Positions 8,577 through 18,249 are shown, counted from the first letter of the stretch. The stretch is DNA of 64,000 nt from JBMNGH01 sp050949725 (GCA_050949725.1 JBMNGH010000002.1:62001-126000); one strand, 5' to 3'. Notes: generated from the letters alone by a model not told the origin. Translations and numbers: made by a program.

Positions 8577-8671
8577 TTTAGTTTACTCATATAAGCCCTC
8601 TTCAACTAGCCTTTATCTGCAAAAAGGATTTTCAAAATAAATGGAGAAATAAATTTGAGAGGTGTATTTAT

Positions 8672-10804
8672 ATGAGTAAACTGCTGGGAAAGGTAAAAAA
8701 TGATGCTAGGTGGGAGATTAAAGGAATCCTATTAATCGCTTTCGGTGTATTGAGTTTTTTTTCAATTTATTCCGAGGCCGTTGGTTTGATAGGAATCTTT
8801 TTGAATAGAAATTTGAGGGGTCTTGTTGGGCAGGCGGCCTTTATTATCCCCATATTATTAATAATATGGGGTTTATACTGCCTTCGGTACAAAAAAGACC
8901 CGGAGCCTGTGCCGCGGGCAATCGGATTATTAATAGTATTTTTTGTTCTAATATGGTTGTTGCATTACGGATTACACACGCAAATACTTGAAATGACGTT
9001 CTTTGAGAGGGTAAAGCATAGTGCCACTTCCGGTGTAAACGGTGTTGGTGGTGGCATAATCGGCGAAATTGGCAATACGTTATTTTTAGGAGTATTTGGC
9101 CTGACTGGTTCATATATACTAATGATAACTTTGCTGGCAGTGGGCATTATATTGACGACTGGATTTCCGTTTTCATACATAGTAAAACAGGCCAAAAACA
9201 GGATGGGAGTAAAAAAAAATATAAATATAATTGCTCAGAAGGAAGATAATGAAAAAAATTCGGCAGGAAAGAGTGCCTTAGATGTTGAAAATACAAAGAA
9301 GAAAGAAACACTTAAACCTGATAAGACGGAAACCTTAGAATCAGAAAATCCTCTTGCCGAAGAATACGAATATAATACCGAAGAAAAATACGAGGAATAT
9401 AATTTCCCACCACTTTCATTTCTAAAGAAAGATACCGCTAGACAGAATGTTTTCAGCGAAAAGGAAATACTAAATAATGCTCAGGTCCTAGAGAAAACGC
9501 TGGACAGTTTCGGCGTACAGGCAAAGGTAGTGCAAGTAAGCTGTGGCCCTACTATTACAAGGTATGAAATACAGCCATTGCCCGGTGTAAAGGTGAGTAG
9601 AATTGTTAATCTTGCCGATGACATCGCCCTCAGTTTGGCTGCTTCAGATGTTAGAATAGAGGCGCCTATACCAGGAAAAGCAGCTCTTGGAATAGAAGTC
9701 CCCAATAAGATAAATTCAAGTGTCTTTTTGAGAGATGTCCTTGAAACATCAGAATTTATGACTAATAAATCAAAATTGACTATCGCATTGGGAAAAGATA
9801 TAAGCGGCAAACCGGTTATAGCCGACCTAGCTGAGATGCCTCATTTGTTAATAGCGGGTGCTACTGGCTCTGGCAAAAGTGTTTGTATAAATACGATTAT
9901 TACGAGCATCCTGTATAAATCTCATCCTAATGAGGTGAAGTTATTATTAATCGACCCAAAGGTTGTCGAGCTATCGGTATATAATGGAATACCTCATCTT
10001 TTTACCCCTGTGGTTTCAGATGCCAAAAAAGCCGCTGCTGCTTTAAATTGGATGGTATCTGAGATGGAAAAAAGGTATAAGATGTTTGCCCAAGAAGGGG
10101 TAAGAGATATTAGCCGATATAATGAACTGCATTTGGACAACCCCGTATGCAAGGTTCTAGTTGTTATTGATGAACTTGCCGATCTGATGATGGTGTCTCC
10201 AAGGGATGTGGAGGACAGTATTTGCAGACTTGCTCAGATGGCAAGAGCCGCCGGAATACATCTTGTTGTCGCAACCCAAAGACCATCTGTAGATATTATT
10301 ACAGGGCTTATAAAAGCAAATATTCCTTCTCGCATTTCTTTTGCGGTTTCATCACAGGTAGATTCCAGGACAATCCTTGATGTAGGTGGCGCAGAAAAAC
10401 TTTTAGGTAAAGGAGACATGCTCTTTTTCCCTGTTGGAGCCGCTAAGCCCACGCGTATTCAGGGCGCTTATATATCCGAAAACGAAGTTGAAAAAATTGT
10501 AAAATATGTCAAACGGCAAATGGAACCCGATTATGAAGAATTGCCATCAGATATCAAAAATGTTGAGCATGTAAAAAAAGACGAAGACCAGGATGAGCTG
10601 TTTAACGAGGCACTAGCCATAATAATTGACAGCGGTCAGGCATCAATATCAATGCTGCAAAGACGGCTTCGCATAGGGTACGCAAGGGCAGCGCGACTTA
10701 TTGACCAAATGGAGGAAAAGGGGTACATAGGTGGTTATGAAGGTAATAAACCCAGGGAAATTCTTATTACAAGGGAACAGTTGGACAAACATTTAGGCGA
10801 ATAA
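8672..10804 (+). CDS. spoIIIE: DNA translocase FtsK/SpoIIIE
   Basis: Membrane-anchored, ATP-driven DNA pump that moves the chromosome through a closing septum; in spore formers it packs the forespore. About four membrane segments lie in residues 18-165, then a charged linker (about 175-270). The motor has Walker A GATGSGKSV (near residue 397), LLIDPKVVELS and Walker B VLVVIDELADLM. A C-terminal winged-helix gamma domain (last 65 residues) reads DNA polarity sequences. ATG 8672 is preceded by GAGAGGTG. 710 aa is within the usual range. A perfect 24-bp palindrome lies in the segment encoding the second membrane span. Gene order (tepA, ylzJ, this gene, RodZ-like) supports spoIIIE over a separate FtsK. 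Confidence 0.94.
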   Translation: MSKLLGKVKNDARWEIKGILLIAFGVLSFFSIYSEAVGLIGIFLNRNLRGLVGQAAFIIPILLIIWGLYCLRYKKDPEPVPRAIGLLIVFFVLIWLLHYGLHTQILEMTFFERVKHSATSGVNGVGGGIIGEIGNTLFLGVFGLTGSYILMITLLAVGIILTTGFPFSYIVKQAKNRMGVKKNINIIAQKEDNEKNSAGKSALDVENTKKKETLKPDKTETLESENPLAEEYEYNTEEKYEEYNFPPLSFLKKDTARQNVFSEKEILNNAQVLEKTLDSFGVQAKVVQVSCGPTITRYEIQPLPGVKVSRIVNLADDIALSLAASDVRIEAPIPGKAALGIEVPNKINSSVFLRDVLETSEFMTNKSKLTIALGKDISGKPVIADLAEMPHLLIAGATGSGKSVCINTIITSILYKSHPNEVKLLLIDPKVVELSVYNGIPHLFTPVVSDAKKAAAALNWMVSEMEKRYKMFAQEGVRDISRYNELHLDNPVCKVLVVIDELADLMMVSPRDVEDSICRLAQMARAAGIHLVVATQRPSVDIITGLIKANIPSRISFAVSSQVDSRTILDVGGAEKLLGKGDMLFFPVGAAKPTRIQGAYISENEVEKIVKYVKRQMEPDYEELPSDIKNVEHVKKDEDQDELFNEALAIIIDSGQASISMLQRRLRIGYARAARLIDQMEEKGYIGGYEGNKPREILITREQLDKHLGE
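8848..8871. repeat. Perfect 24-bp palindrome within spoIIIE
   Basis: CCCCATATTATT followed by its exact reverse complement AATAATATGGGG. It encodes part of a membrane segment (IPILLIIWG). It could be chance, a binding site or an mRNA hairpin. Confidence 0.7.
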
Positions 10805-10915
10805 TGTAAATTTATACATAATCGGAACACGGTCAGAATATCGAAAGGTATCAAAAAAATGTAAATATTGCTATTACCTGGGAAATATAAATCAATCTGA
10901 ACGGAGGTGCTGCTT

Positions 10916-11800
10916 TTGAGCATTTGTGAAGACTTTGGGGAAATAACTGATTTTGAACAACTGGGAAAAACATTAAAAAAATTTCGCGAAACTGCTAACA
11001 TTACCCTTGAACAGATACAGAAAGAAACAAAAATCCGTAGTAAATATTTATCAGTTATCGAGAAGGGTGATTTTTCCAAAATTCCTGGCGGTGAAGTATA
11101 TGCTAAAGGTTTTTTGAGAAATTATTGCAAATCTGTGGGAATAGATTATGATTTGGTTCTAACAACCTATAAAAATATAAAGACTAAGAATAAAAACATT
11201 GAAAACGATGAATGTAATAAAGACATGAGAAAACAAACTGGACATAAAATAAAAAAAGAAAAAGATGTTGGGTTTAAATTAAAAACACCAGAGCACCGAA
11301 AGTTCTTAAAATATATAGCTGTTGCTGTTTTGTTGGTTATACTTATAGCTGTATTCTTAAGGTTCAATAAAAATACTGACTATACTGATACAAATCCCGA
11401 ACAACCACCGAATATATCAGAAGAACATAATAAACAGGCTCAGGTTGAAGAAGATGTTGAAAGTGTTGAAAATGGTTTCCAGAGTCAGCAGGAAGAACGA
11501 TCTTATGTTAAGTTAATAGAAGAAAGGGAGAGCGACACTGTATACGAAGTCGTTGGAAAAGATATTGATTTAGAGTTCAAAGTTATAAGTGACAGGTGTT
11601 GGATATCCGTAAAAAGTGATAATTCCCAAGATTATGAGGGTATCTTAGTCAAGGGTGAATCCAGAAAGTTTAGGGCAAATGAAGTACTCTATATCAGGAT
11701 CGGCAACCCTAAGGTTGTCAGTATTGTTGTGAATGAAGAAGACCTTGGAGTCCCGGGAGGAGATAAGCCCAGGAATTTTACTTTTCAACGGAGGATTTAA
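10916..11800 (+). CDS. RodZ-like helix-turn-helix membrane protein
   Basis: RodZ/YmfM-type protein: a cytoplasmic HTH domain that in RodZ links MreB to the elongation machinery, one membrane span and an extracytoplasmic beta domain. The HTH spans residues about 15-80 (LGKTLKKFRETANITLEQIQ, then IPGGEVYAKGFLRNYC). The span is about 127-146 (YIAVAVLLVILIAVF), followed by an acidic linker and a C-terminal DUF4115-like domain with WISVKSD and ILVKGES. TTG 10916 has CGGAGGTG 7 nt upstream; an in-frame GTG at 10907 is within that site. A strong terminator follows. The matching B. subtilis gene at this place is ymfM/rodZ. Confidence 0.85.
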   Translation: MSICEDFGEITDFEQLGKTLKKFRETANITLEQIQKETKIRSKYLSVIEKGDFSKIPGGEVYAKGFLRNYCKSVGIDYDLVLTTYKNIKTKNKNIENDECNKDMRKQTGHKIKKEKDVGFKLKTPEHRKFLKYIAVAVLLVILIAVFLRFNKNTDYTDTNPEQPPNISEEHNKQAQVEEDVESVENGFQSQQEERSYVKLIEERESDTVYEVVGKDIDLEFKVISDRCWISVKSDNSQDYEGILVKGESRKFRANEVLYIRIGNPKVVSIVVNEEDLGVPGGDKPRNFTFQRRI

Positions 11801-11815
11801 CACAAATGAATCATA

Positions 11816-11862
11816 ATCCCCGACCCTGAAATTCAGACAAGGTCGGGGATCATTTTTTTTTA
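11816..11862 (+). terminator. Rho-independent terminator after rodZ-like gene
   Basis: 10-bp perfect stem ATCCCCGACC / GGTCGGGGAT, 15-nt loop, then CA and a run of ten T. Strong. Confidence 0.92.
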
Positions 11863-11985
11863 AGTTACAACAAAGGTGACTGTGTTGAACTACAACGAAG
11901 GACAGTAAAAAAATGCATGTTTAATATTATATTCAATGACTTTAATATAATCTAATATTATTGTATACTATAGCGGGTGTTTAAT

Positions 11986-13326
11986 ATGAGCTATTGTAAT
12001 AAAAAAAACATAAAAGTTGGTCTTATTTCCCTGGGTTGTGACAAAAATTTAGTGGACTCAGAGTTTATGCTGGGAGTATTGAAAAAACACAATTATGTCA
12101 TAACAAATAAAGCGGATGAGGCGGAAATAATAATTGTCAATACATGTGGCTTTATTCAGTCTGCAAAACAGGAATCGATTGATACGCTTTTTCAAATGAG
12201 CAAATATAAAAAGAAAGGCAATTGTAGGTACTTAATAGCTGCAGGTTGTCTTGCTCAAAGGTATAAAGGACAGCTGCTACAAGGTATGCCAGAGCTGGAC
12301 GCTGTAGTAGGCACAGGCAATTTTCATATGATAAATGAAGTGATACAAAAGTTAGACGGAGCACGGATTAATCTTACGAGTGATAGGGTTTTCATCGATT
12401 ATGATATTAACCATAGGGTTAAAATTTATCCAAACATATCCTTCGTGAAGATAGCTGATGGATGTAGCAACAGGTGTTCTTATTGTGCTATTCCACAAAT
12501 AAAAGGGCCCTATAGGAGCAGGGATATGGAATCAATCAGAAAAGAGGTTGAATTATTATTAGCCGATGGAACCAAAGAGATCAACCTTGTTGCTCAAAAT
12601 ACCTCAGCTTATGGAATTGACATATATGGAAAACCGAGTTTAATTGGACTGTTAAAACAGCTGATTAAAATAAAAGGTGATTTTTGGATAAGGTTACTTT
12701 ACACTTATCCGACAGATGTTGACGATGAGCTTTTAGAAACTGTAGTGGGGAGCCCTAAGATAGCAAATTACCTTGATATCCCAATGCAACATGTAAACGA
12801 TAGAATATTAAAATTAATGAACCGACCTATGAACGGAGTGTTAATAAGAAGGCTTATAGAAAAAATAAGAGGAAAGTTTCCGGAATTAACATTGCGTTCA
12901 ACGTTTATTGTAGGTTTTCCCACGGAGACCGATGATGAATTTGGTGAATTGATTGATTTTACTAAAACCTACAAAATTGATAAGCTAGGTGTATTTAAAT
13001 ATTCTTGTGAAGAAGGGACTCGTGCTGCGGTGATAAAACCTCATATTCCACCGAAAATTAAACAGCAAAGATATCAACAGCTCATGTCAGTTCAAAGAGA
13101 AATTTCGTTGTTAAACAATAAAAAGCTGGAAGGAAAACTATTAAGAGTTCTTGCAGAGCGATATAATTATAATGACAATATTTATGTTGGTCGTTCAGAA
13201 AAAGATGCTCCTGGCGTGGATGGCCTAGTTTTTTTTAAAGGGGATAAATGTGTTCCTGGCAATTTATATAATGTGAGAATAAAAAAGGCCAAGGAGTACG
13301 ATCTCATCGGAGAAGTCGAATACTGA
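11986..13326 (+). CDS. rimO: Ribosomal protein uS12 methylthiotransferase RimO
   Basis: Radical-SAM enzyme adding a methylthio group to an aspartate of ribosomal protein uS12. The N-terminal UPF0004 domain begins VGLISLGCDKNLVDSE, the RimO-type first cysteine region, with further cluster cysteines in NTCGFI and AAGCLAQ. The radical-SAM motif DGCSNRCSYCAIPQIKG (CxxxCxxC) is near residue 155, and a TRAM domain closes the protein. ATG 11986 chosen over an in-frame GTG at 11977, which overlaps the weak site GCGGGTG. 446 aa is normal. It is a paralogue of miaB further along; the SLGCDKN signature separates them. Confidence 0.93.
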   Translation: MSYCNKKNIKVGLISLGCDKNLVDSEFMLGVLKKHNYVITNKADEAEIIIVNTCGFIQSAKQESIDTLFQMSKYKKKGNCRYLIAAGCLAQRYKGQLLQGMPELDAVVGTGNFHMINEVIQKLDGARINLTSDRVFIDYDINHRVKIYPNISFVKIADGCSNRCSYCAIPQIKGPYRSRDMESIRKEVELLLADGTKEINLVAQNTSAYGIDIYGKPSLIGLLKQLIKIKGDFWIRLLYTYPTDVDDELLETVVGSPKIANYLDIPMQHVNDRILKLMNRPMNGVLIRRLIEKIRGKFPELTLRSTFIVGFPTETDDEFGELIDFTKTYKIDKLGVFKYSCEEGTRAAVIKPHIPPKIKQQRYQQLMSVQREISLLNNKKLEGKLLRVLAERYNYNDNIYVGRSEKDAPGVDGLVFFKGDKCVPGNLYNVRIKKAKEYDLIGEVEY

Positions 13327-13415
13327 TAGCCAACAATACACTAATCATGTTAAAAAAATTCGGTTTAAGCATAGTGAATGCGCTTGTCTATTTATAATAA
13401 GTGGATATAAATGTG

Positions 13416-13446
13416 GGCATTTTCATAATATGCCTTTTTCTTTTTA
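13416..13446 (+). terminator. Weak terminator after rimO
   Basis: Short stem GGCAT / ATGCC with a 9-nt loop, then CTTTTTCTTTTT. The T tract is good, the stem weak. Confidence 0.5.
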
Positions 13447-13466
13447 AGACAACTGTGTGCCAAGTA

Positions 13467-13475
13467 TGCTATAAT
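13467..13475 (+). promoter_or_regulatory. Extended -10 promoter candidate
   Basis: TGCTATAAT: a perfect TATAAT with the TG extension one base upstream, about 35 bp before the likely start of the small membrane protein gene. No good -35 is seen. Confidence 0.5.
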
Positions 13476-13544
13476 TATATTATGTAAACTAAAATGAGGT
13501 GATTAGAAATAATAGACAAGACAAGTCTTACTCGAATAGGAATT

Positions 13545-14021
13545 GTGATGCTAATATCGTTATTGATACTTCTTGCAGGCCAGTATGTATTTACAAAATA
13601 TAAGATCGAAGATGCTCTCTTGAACCGTCTTCAGCAGGTTGAATATGTTGATAAAGTCGATATAAAACAAGATGCGGGTATATTTAATGTCAATATTAGT
13701 TTTAAGCACATTGACAATTTTAAAGATGCATATGAGAAGGTGCGAGAAATAGTAAATAAAAGTTTGGGTAAACGCAGCTTTAAGATTAATATCGATAACA
13801 ACCCGGACCGATTATTGACACACATTTTCAATAAACGTATTCAATTTGTTATTTATGAGGCTATAAACACAGGGAAATATGATGAAATGCGAGCTAAATT
13901 GGAAGAGATTAGAGCTGAATTTCCTGTTGAAATCAACGTTTTTATAGACAGGAACAATTTATATTTACATTTAGAACATGATGAACATCGTCTTTATCAT
14001 ATAGTTGAATTGACTGATTAA
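13545..14021 (+). CDS. Membrane-anchored hypothetical protein
   Basis: 158 residues from GTG 13545, or 170 if translation starts at ATA 13509. One N-terminal membrane span (MLISLLILLAGQYVF) is followed by an extracytoplasmic or cytoplasmic domain with alternating strands and charged helices (VDKVDIKQDAGIFNVNISF). No family is recognised. The start is a real question. An in-frame TGA lies at 13500, GAGGTG ends at 13501, and the codon 7 nt on is ATA 13509, which would add a basic stretch before the span, as expected for a signal anchor. The GTG has only a weak AGG upstream. It is followed closely by the FtsH-like gene and likely co-transcribed with it. Confidence 0.7.
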   Translation: MMLISLLILLAGQYVFTKYKIEDALLNRLQQVEYVDKVDIKQDAGIFNVNISFKHIDNFKDAYEKVREIVNKSLGKRSFKINIDNNPDRLLTHIFNKRIQFVIYEAINTGKYDEMRAKLEEIRAEFPVEINVFIDRNNLYLHLEHDEHRLYHIVELTD

Positions 14022-14060
14022 TTTGATTCAACTGACAGGTTGCTAGGAGAGGAGGAAACC

Positions 14061-15533
14061 ATGTTGTTAGAAATAGGAGTAGGCATATCAGCTGCTGTTA
14101 CGGTTTTTCTTTTAATTAATGGTGTCAATGTATTGCCTTTTCTATTGATGCTGGTTTTTGTCTATATTTTGTATCAAGTCATGGATAAAGGCAGTTTAAT
14201 AAAGAGTCGTTCAAAAGTAATATTGACTGATTGTAAAATAACTTTTGATCAGATTGGCGGTCAGGAAATAGCAAAAAATGAATTGCTTGAAGCACTAGAT
14301 TTTATTAAAAACATCGAAAAAGTCAAAGAGATGGGTATACGGCCTCTGCGCGGTATATTATTGACTGGTAACCCGGGCACAGGCAAAACGCTGATGGCTA
14401 AAGCTGCCGCAACGTATATAGATTCAGTTTTTATTTCTGTTTCAGGAAGCGAATTTGTAGAAATGTATGCAGGCGTAGGAGCCCAAAGGGTGAGACAGCT
14501 TTTCCAAAATGCAAGAAATTTAGCTAGTAAGGAGTCAAAAAAACATGCTGTAGTTTTTATCGATGAAATCGAGGTAATAGCTGGGACACGCGGTAAAAAC
14601 ACAAGTCATTTAGAATATGATCAGACTCTAAATCAGCTACTAGTCGAAATGGATGGTATTTCGTCCGATGATCTAAATATTTTGGTGATAGGGGCAACCA
14701 ATCGGCCAGATATTTTAGATTCAGCCATTTTAAGACCTGGTAGATTTGACAGGATTGTGCGTGTAGATTTACCTGATAAAGAAGGCAGACTTCAGATTCT
14801 TAAAATTCATAGTATTGGAAAGCCTATTGCAAAGGATGTAGATTTAGAACAAATAGCAAAGGAGACTTTTGGTTTTTCAGGAGCCCATATAGAAAATCTC
14901 TGCAATGAAGCTGCAATTTTAGCTATGAGGGAAGGGGAAAAGGAGATCAGTCAAAGATTTTTCATGGAAGCAATAGATAAGGTGATTATGGGAGAAAAGC
15001 TTGCGAGAAAACCAAGTAGAGAAGAACAAAAAAGAATAGCAGTCCATGAAAGCGGTCATGCCCTCATAAGTGAACTATTAAATCCCAATTCTGTTTCTAC
15101 AATCACCATTACTTCTCGTGGAAATGCCTTAGGTTATATGAGACAAAAATCTGATGACGATGTATACCTTTATACAAAGCAACATTTAGAGTCCCAAATT
15201 GCCGTATGCCTTGCGGGAGCCATCGCTGAAGAAAAGGTATTGGGAGAGAGCAGTACAGGTGCTTTTAGTGATTTTGAGCAGGCCGTAGAACTTTCAAAAA
15301 AGATTATATTTTCCGGGATGTCGGCTCTCGGTGTAGTTGATAAGAATACAATTCCTGAGAAAGAACTACACAGCGAGATTACGAATATTATGAATGTTCA
15401 AAGACAATATGTCGAAAGACTTATTGTTCAAAACAAAACTACCCTTGACCAGGTTATCAGTAATTTGTTGGAAAACGAAAAAGTTGATGGTAATTGGCTC
15501 AGAGAGGTTTTAGGCAAACCTGATGTAGCATAA
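14061..15533 (+). CDS. FtsH-like AAA+ zinc metalloprotease, short membrane anchor
   Basis: AAA+ ATPase joined to an M41-type metalloprotease, like FtsH, which unfolds and degrades membrane and regulatory proteins. Two membrane spans fill residues about 4-45 with almost no external loop, unlike classical FtsH. Walker A is GNPGTGKTLMAK, Walker B VVFIDEIEV, the second region of homology NRPDILDSAILRPGRFD, and the zinc site HESGH (near residue 335) with a likely third ligand in GAFSDFEQ. ATG 14061 follows GGAGAGGAGG. 490 aa is shorter than FtsH (about 610). It is probably a paralogue rather than the main FtsH. It lies where pgsA often sits in relatives, next to cinA. Confidence 0.85.
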   Translation: MLLEIGVGISAAVTVFLLINGVNVLPFLLMLVFVYILYQVMDKGSLIKSRSKVILTDCKITFDQIGGQEIAKNELLEALDFIKNIEKVKEMGIRPLRGILLTGNPGTGKTLMAKAAATYIDSVFISVSGSEFVEMYAGVGAQRVRQLFQNARNLASKESKKHAVVFIDEIEVIAGTRGKNTSHLEYDQTLNQLLVEMDGISSDDLNILVIGATNRPDILDSAILRPGRFDRIVRVDLPDKEGRLQILKIHSIGKPIAKDVDLEQIAKETFGFSGAHIENLCNEAAILAMREGEKEISQRFFMEAIDKVIMGEKLARKPSREEQKRIAVHESGHALISELLNPNSVSTITITSRGNALGYMRQKSDDDVYLYTKQHLESQIAVCLAGAIAEEKVLGESSTGAFSDFEQAVELSKKIIFSGMSALGVVDKNTIPEKELHSEITNIMNVQRQYVERLIVQNKTTLDQVISNLLENEKVDGNWLREVLGKPDVA

Positions 15534-15611
15534 AATGTTTTTGTAAAAAAGAGGTATATATGCAAAAAAAGACGAATCTATTATATAATTTAATAAGTGA
15601 GGGGGGTCTTT

Positions 15612-16850
15612 ATGAAAGCTGAGACAATTGCCGTAGGATCTGAGCTATTATTAGGGCAAATTGTCAATACAAATGCTATGGTTATATCTAAGGCATTACA
15701 ACAGATAGGCATAGATGTTTATTACCACACTTGTGTGGGTGATAATTCAGAAAGGCTCAAAGAAGTTTTTCAAGCGGCCTTCAGGCGTTCAGATGTGATT
15801 ATATTGACGGGAGGCCTTGGGCCGACTATGGACGATATGACAAAAGAAACCGTATCTTCTTTTTTGAAACTTTCTTTGAAAACTGATGAAACCTCTCTTG
15901 AGCACTTAAAAAAAATATTTGAATTGCGCGGAATAACCCCAACTGAAAATAATTATAAACAGGCCATGATCCCTCAAGGCTCTGTTGCAATACCAAATAG
16001 AAGTGGAACGGCACCAGGAATACTTCTGAATCACAATGATAAAATTATAGTTATGCTCCCCGGTCCTCCTTTTGAGATGGAACCTATGTTAATGGATACT
16101 GTTATCCCATACCTGTCCAAGTTTACAAATAATACCATTCATTCAAAGGTATTGAAGTTCTATGGTATTGGAGAATCAGCTCTTGAAGAAAGTATTAAAG
16201 ATCTTCTAATAAAACAGACTAATCCCACTATAGCTCCCCTCGCAAAAAAAGGGGAAGTGACTGTTAGGATTACCGCTAAAGCCGACAATCGTGAATCCGC
16301 CATTTGTTTGATAGAGCCGGTCGAAAGGGAAATAAGGGCTAGGCTTGATGATTATTTTTACGGTTATGACTATGATATGGTAGAGGAAATTGTAGTTAAG
16401 CTTTTGAAGACACAGGGTAAAACCATAGGTGTGGCTGAGTCTTGTACAGGTGGTCTTATGGCACATAGGATTACGAATGTGCCAGGTGCATCAGCTTGTT
16501 TTGAAAGAGGTGTTGTTTGCTATAGCAATAATTCGAAGGTTGAGCTGCTTTGTGTAAGCCCCGATACATTAAATAAATATGGGGCTGTAAGTGAACAGGC
16601 AGCTAGAGAAATGGCAGAGGGTTTGAGAGTCATATCGAGGACGGATATAGGTGTGTCGATTACAGGCGTAGCGGGACCTGATGGTGGAACAAAACAAAAG
16701 CCTGTCGGTTTGGTATATATAGGCTATGCTGACGTGAACGGTGTAGAAGTTTTCAGGCACATGTTTACAGGTAAAAGAATTGATGTAAAAGAGCGTTCAG
16801 TTAACTCTGCGCTACATACGATAAGACTCAAGCTATTAGAGTGCAGGTGA
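15612..16850 (+). CDS. cinA: CinA-like protein
   Basis: Two-domain CinA: an N-terminal molybdopterin-binding-like (MoCF) domain active on ADP-ribose-type nucleotides and a C-terminal nicotinamide-nucleotide amidase domain. Motifs: VGSELLLGQIVNTNA, GGLGPTMDDMTKE and MLPGPPFEM in the first half; GVAESCTGGLMAHRITNVPG in the second. ATG 15612 is preceded by a G-rich binding site; an in-frame start at 15597 would lie within it. 412 aa is standard. The cinA-recA neighbourhood is conserved in Firmicutes, although here two extra genes intervene. Confidence 0.93.
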   Translation: MKAETIAVGSELLLGQIVNTNAMVISKALQQIGIDVYYHTCVGDNSERLKEVFQAAFRRSDVIILTGGLGPTMDDMTKETVSSFLKLSLKTDETSLEHLKKIFELRGITPTENNYKQAMIPQGSVAIPNRSGTAPGILLNHNDKIIVMLPGPPFEMEPMLMDTVIPYLSKFTNNTIHSKVLKFYGIGESALEESIKDLLIKQTNPTIAPLAKKGEVTVRITAKADNRESAICLIEPVEREIRARLDDYFYGYDYDMVEEIVVKLLKTQGKTIGVAESCTGGLMAHRITNVPGASACFERGVVCYSNNSKVELLCVSPDTLNKYGAVSEQAAREMAEGLRVISRTDIGVSITGVAGPDGGTKQKPVGLVYIGYADVNGVEVFRHMFTGKRIDVKERSVNSALHTIRLKLLECR

Positions 16851-16854
16851 TTAG

Positions 16855-18219
16855 ATGGGCTTTAAAAAGGTGTCCCAACTCTTTGTAACTTCTTGTTTAG
16901 GTGCTTTAATTTTAATACTTGTTTTTAACAATACTCGGGTAAACGTCAGCGGTGTGGAGTTGATAATCGGGTTAAAACCTGCCTTAAAAGGGTTTACGTC
17001 AATTATTTTGCCACCGCTCGGCAACGTAAAGGCATATACGCATGGTCTGCCGATCAAACTTTCCATTGAACTTAAAACCATTGATATCAATCTGTTAAAA
17101 TCTATTATTGACAAAGCCCCTGACAAGAATGAGCTGTGGACACTTTTTGGGGGAGAAATCATAAAATCAATGTATTTGTTGGGTTTAAAAACGATGATTC
17201 TTGGCGCTGTCGGCGCCTTGGTTACAGCGTTTGCTATGAGATATACAAAAAAACAAATTTTGATTAGCTGCATCATAGGAATAATGATATCACTTATGAT
17301 GCTCACGTCACTTTATATATCGTATGACCTGAATGCCTTTAACACGCCTGAATTTACAGGAACATTAGTTGTAGCACCATGGATCATTGATACTGTAAAT
17401 AAAGGAGTATCGCAAATAAATGAATTCGGCCAACAGTTAAAAAACATATCTGATAGTGCTTCAAACGTTTTTGCTAAAATGGACAATTTCAGCTCTCTAG
17501 ATACTCAAGACTCAATGATTAAGATTCTACACATTAGCGACATTCACAACAACCCCGCTGCACTTGGTTTTATAGAAAATATAGTAGACAGTTTCGATGT
17601 TAATTATATTATTGATACTGGCGATATCACAGATTATGGTACTCCTTTAGAAGATATTGTTATAAAGCACATATCCAAATTACCGGTGAAATACTATTTT
17701 GTTGCTGGCAACCATGATTCCGGTTTTACCGAACAGTTGTTTGAACAGGTTGAAAATGCCGTTGTATTAGATAATGAAGCTGTAAATATTGAAGGTATAA
17801 CATTGCTTGGATTTGCCGATCCTGTTTCAAAATCAAATGATATTAAGTCTCCAGAGTTTCTGCATGAAGCAGAATTAAACCTTCAAATCAAGGAATGGCT
17901 GGATAACAACAATACACCTGATATATTGGCAGTGCACAATCCGGCGATTACTGATAACCTGGCCGGTAGGATCCCTGTAATATTAAATGGTCATACACAT
18001 AGATTATCAATTAAAGATCATAATGGAAGTTTAGTTATAAACGCAGGAACCACTGGCGCGGCAGGAATAAGAGGGCTTCAATCAAAAGATGATATCCCAT
18101 ATTCAGCTGTTGTCTTGTATTTTCAACAAAAGGACGGACAATATCATCTTTCTGCCGCTGATACGATAAAAATATACAACCAAAGTATAGGGTTTCAGGT
18201 TGAACGGATATTTTTTTGA
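16855..18219 (+). CDS. Membrane-anchored calcineurin-like phosphoesterase
   Basis: About three membrane segments (residues about 7-25, 110-130, 138-160) precede a metallophosphoesterase domain. The dimetal motifs are all present: HISDIHNNPAA (near 225), DTGDITDYG, VAGNHDSG and NGHTHR. Between spans 1 and 2 is an about 80-residue domain that would be extracytoplasmic. ATG 16855 is 4 nt after the cinA stop, with AGGTGATT overlapping its end, so the two are coupled. Substrate unknown; YkuE/YaeI-type lipid-related phosphoesterases have a similar layout, but no specific match is claimed. Confidence 0.8.
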   Translation: MGFKKVSQLFVTSCLGALILILVFNNTRVNVSGVELIIGLKPALKGFTSIILPPLGNVKAYTHGLPIKLSIELKTIDINLLKSIIDKAPDKNELWTLFGGEIIKSMYLLGLKTMILGAVGALVTAFAMRYTKKQILISCIIGIMISLMMLTSLYISYDLNAFNTPEFTGTLVVAPWIIDTVNKGVSQINEFGQQLKNISDSASNVFAKMDNFSSLDTQDSMIKILHISDIHNNPAALGFIENIVDSFDVNYIIDTGDITDYGTPLEDIVIKHISKLPVKYYFVAGNHDSGFTEQLFEQVENAVVLDNEAVNIEGITLLGFADPVSKSNDIKSPEFLHEAELNLQIKEWLDNNNTPDILAVHNPAITDNLAGRIPVILNGHTHRLSIKDHNGSLVINAGTTGAAGIRGLQSKDDIPYSAVVLYFQQKDGQYHLSAADTIKIYNQSIGFQVERIFF

Positions 18220-18249
18220 TAAAGATATTTAACCATGGGAGATATTGAT

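Noticed and set aside
8577..8671. Terminator after ylzJ
   Set aside because: Only a 5-bp CCTTT/AAAGG pairing without a T run.
16851..17306. Open frame opposite the membrane phosphoesterase gene
   Set aside because: The forward frame has complete phosphoesterase motifs; the reverse frame shows none.
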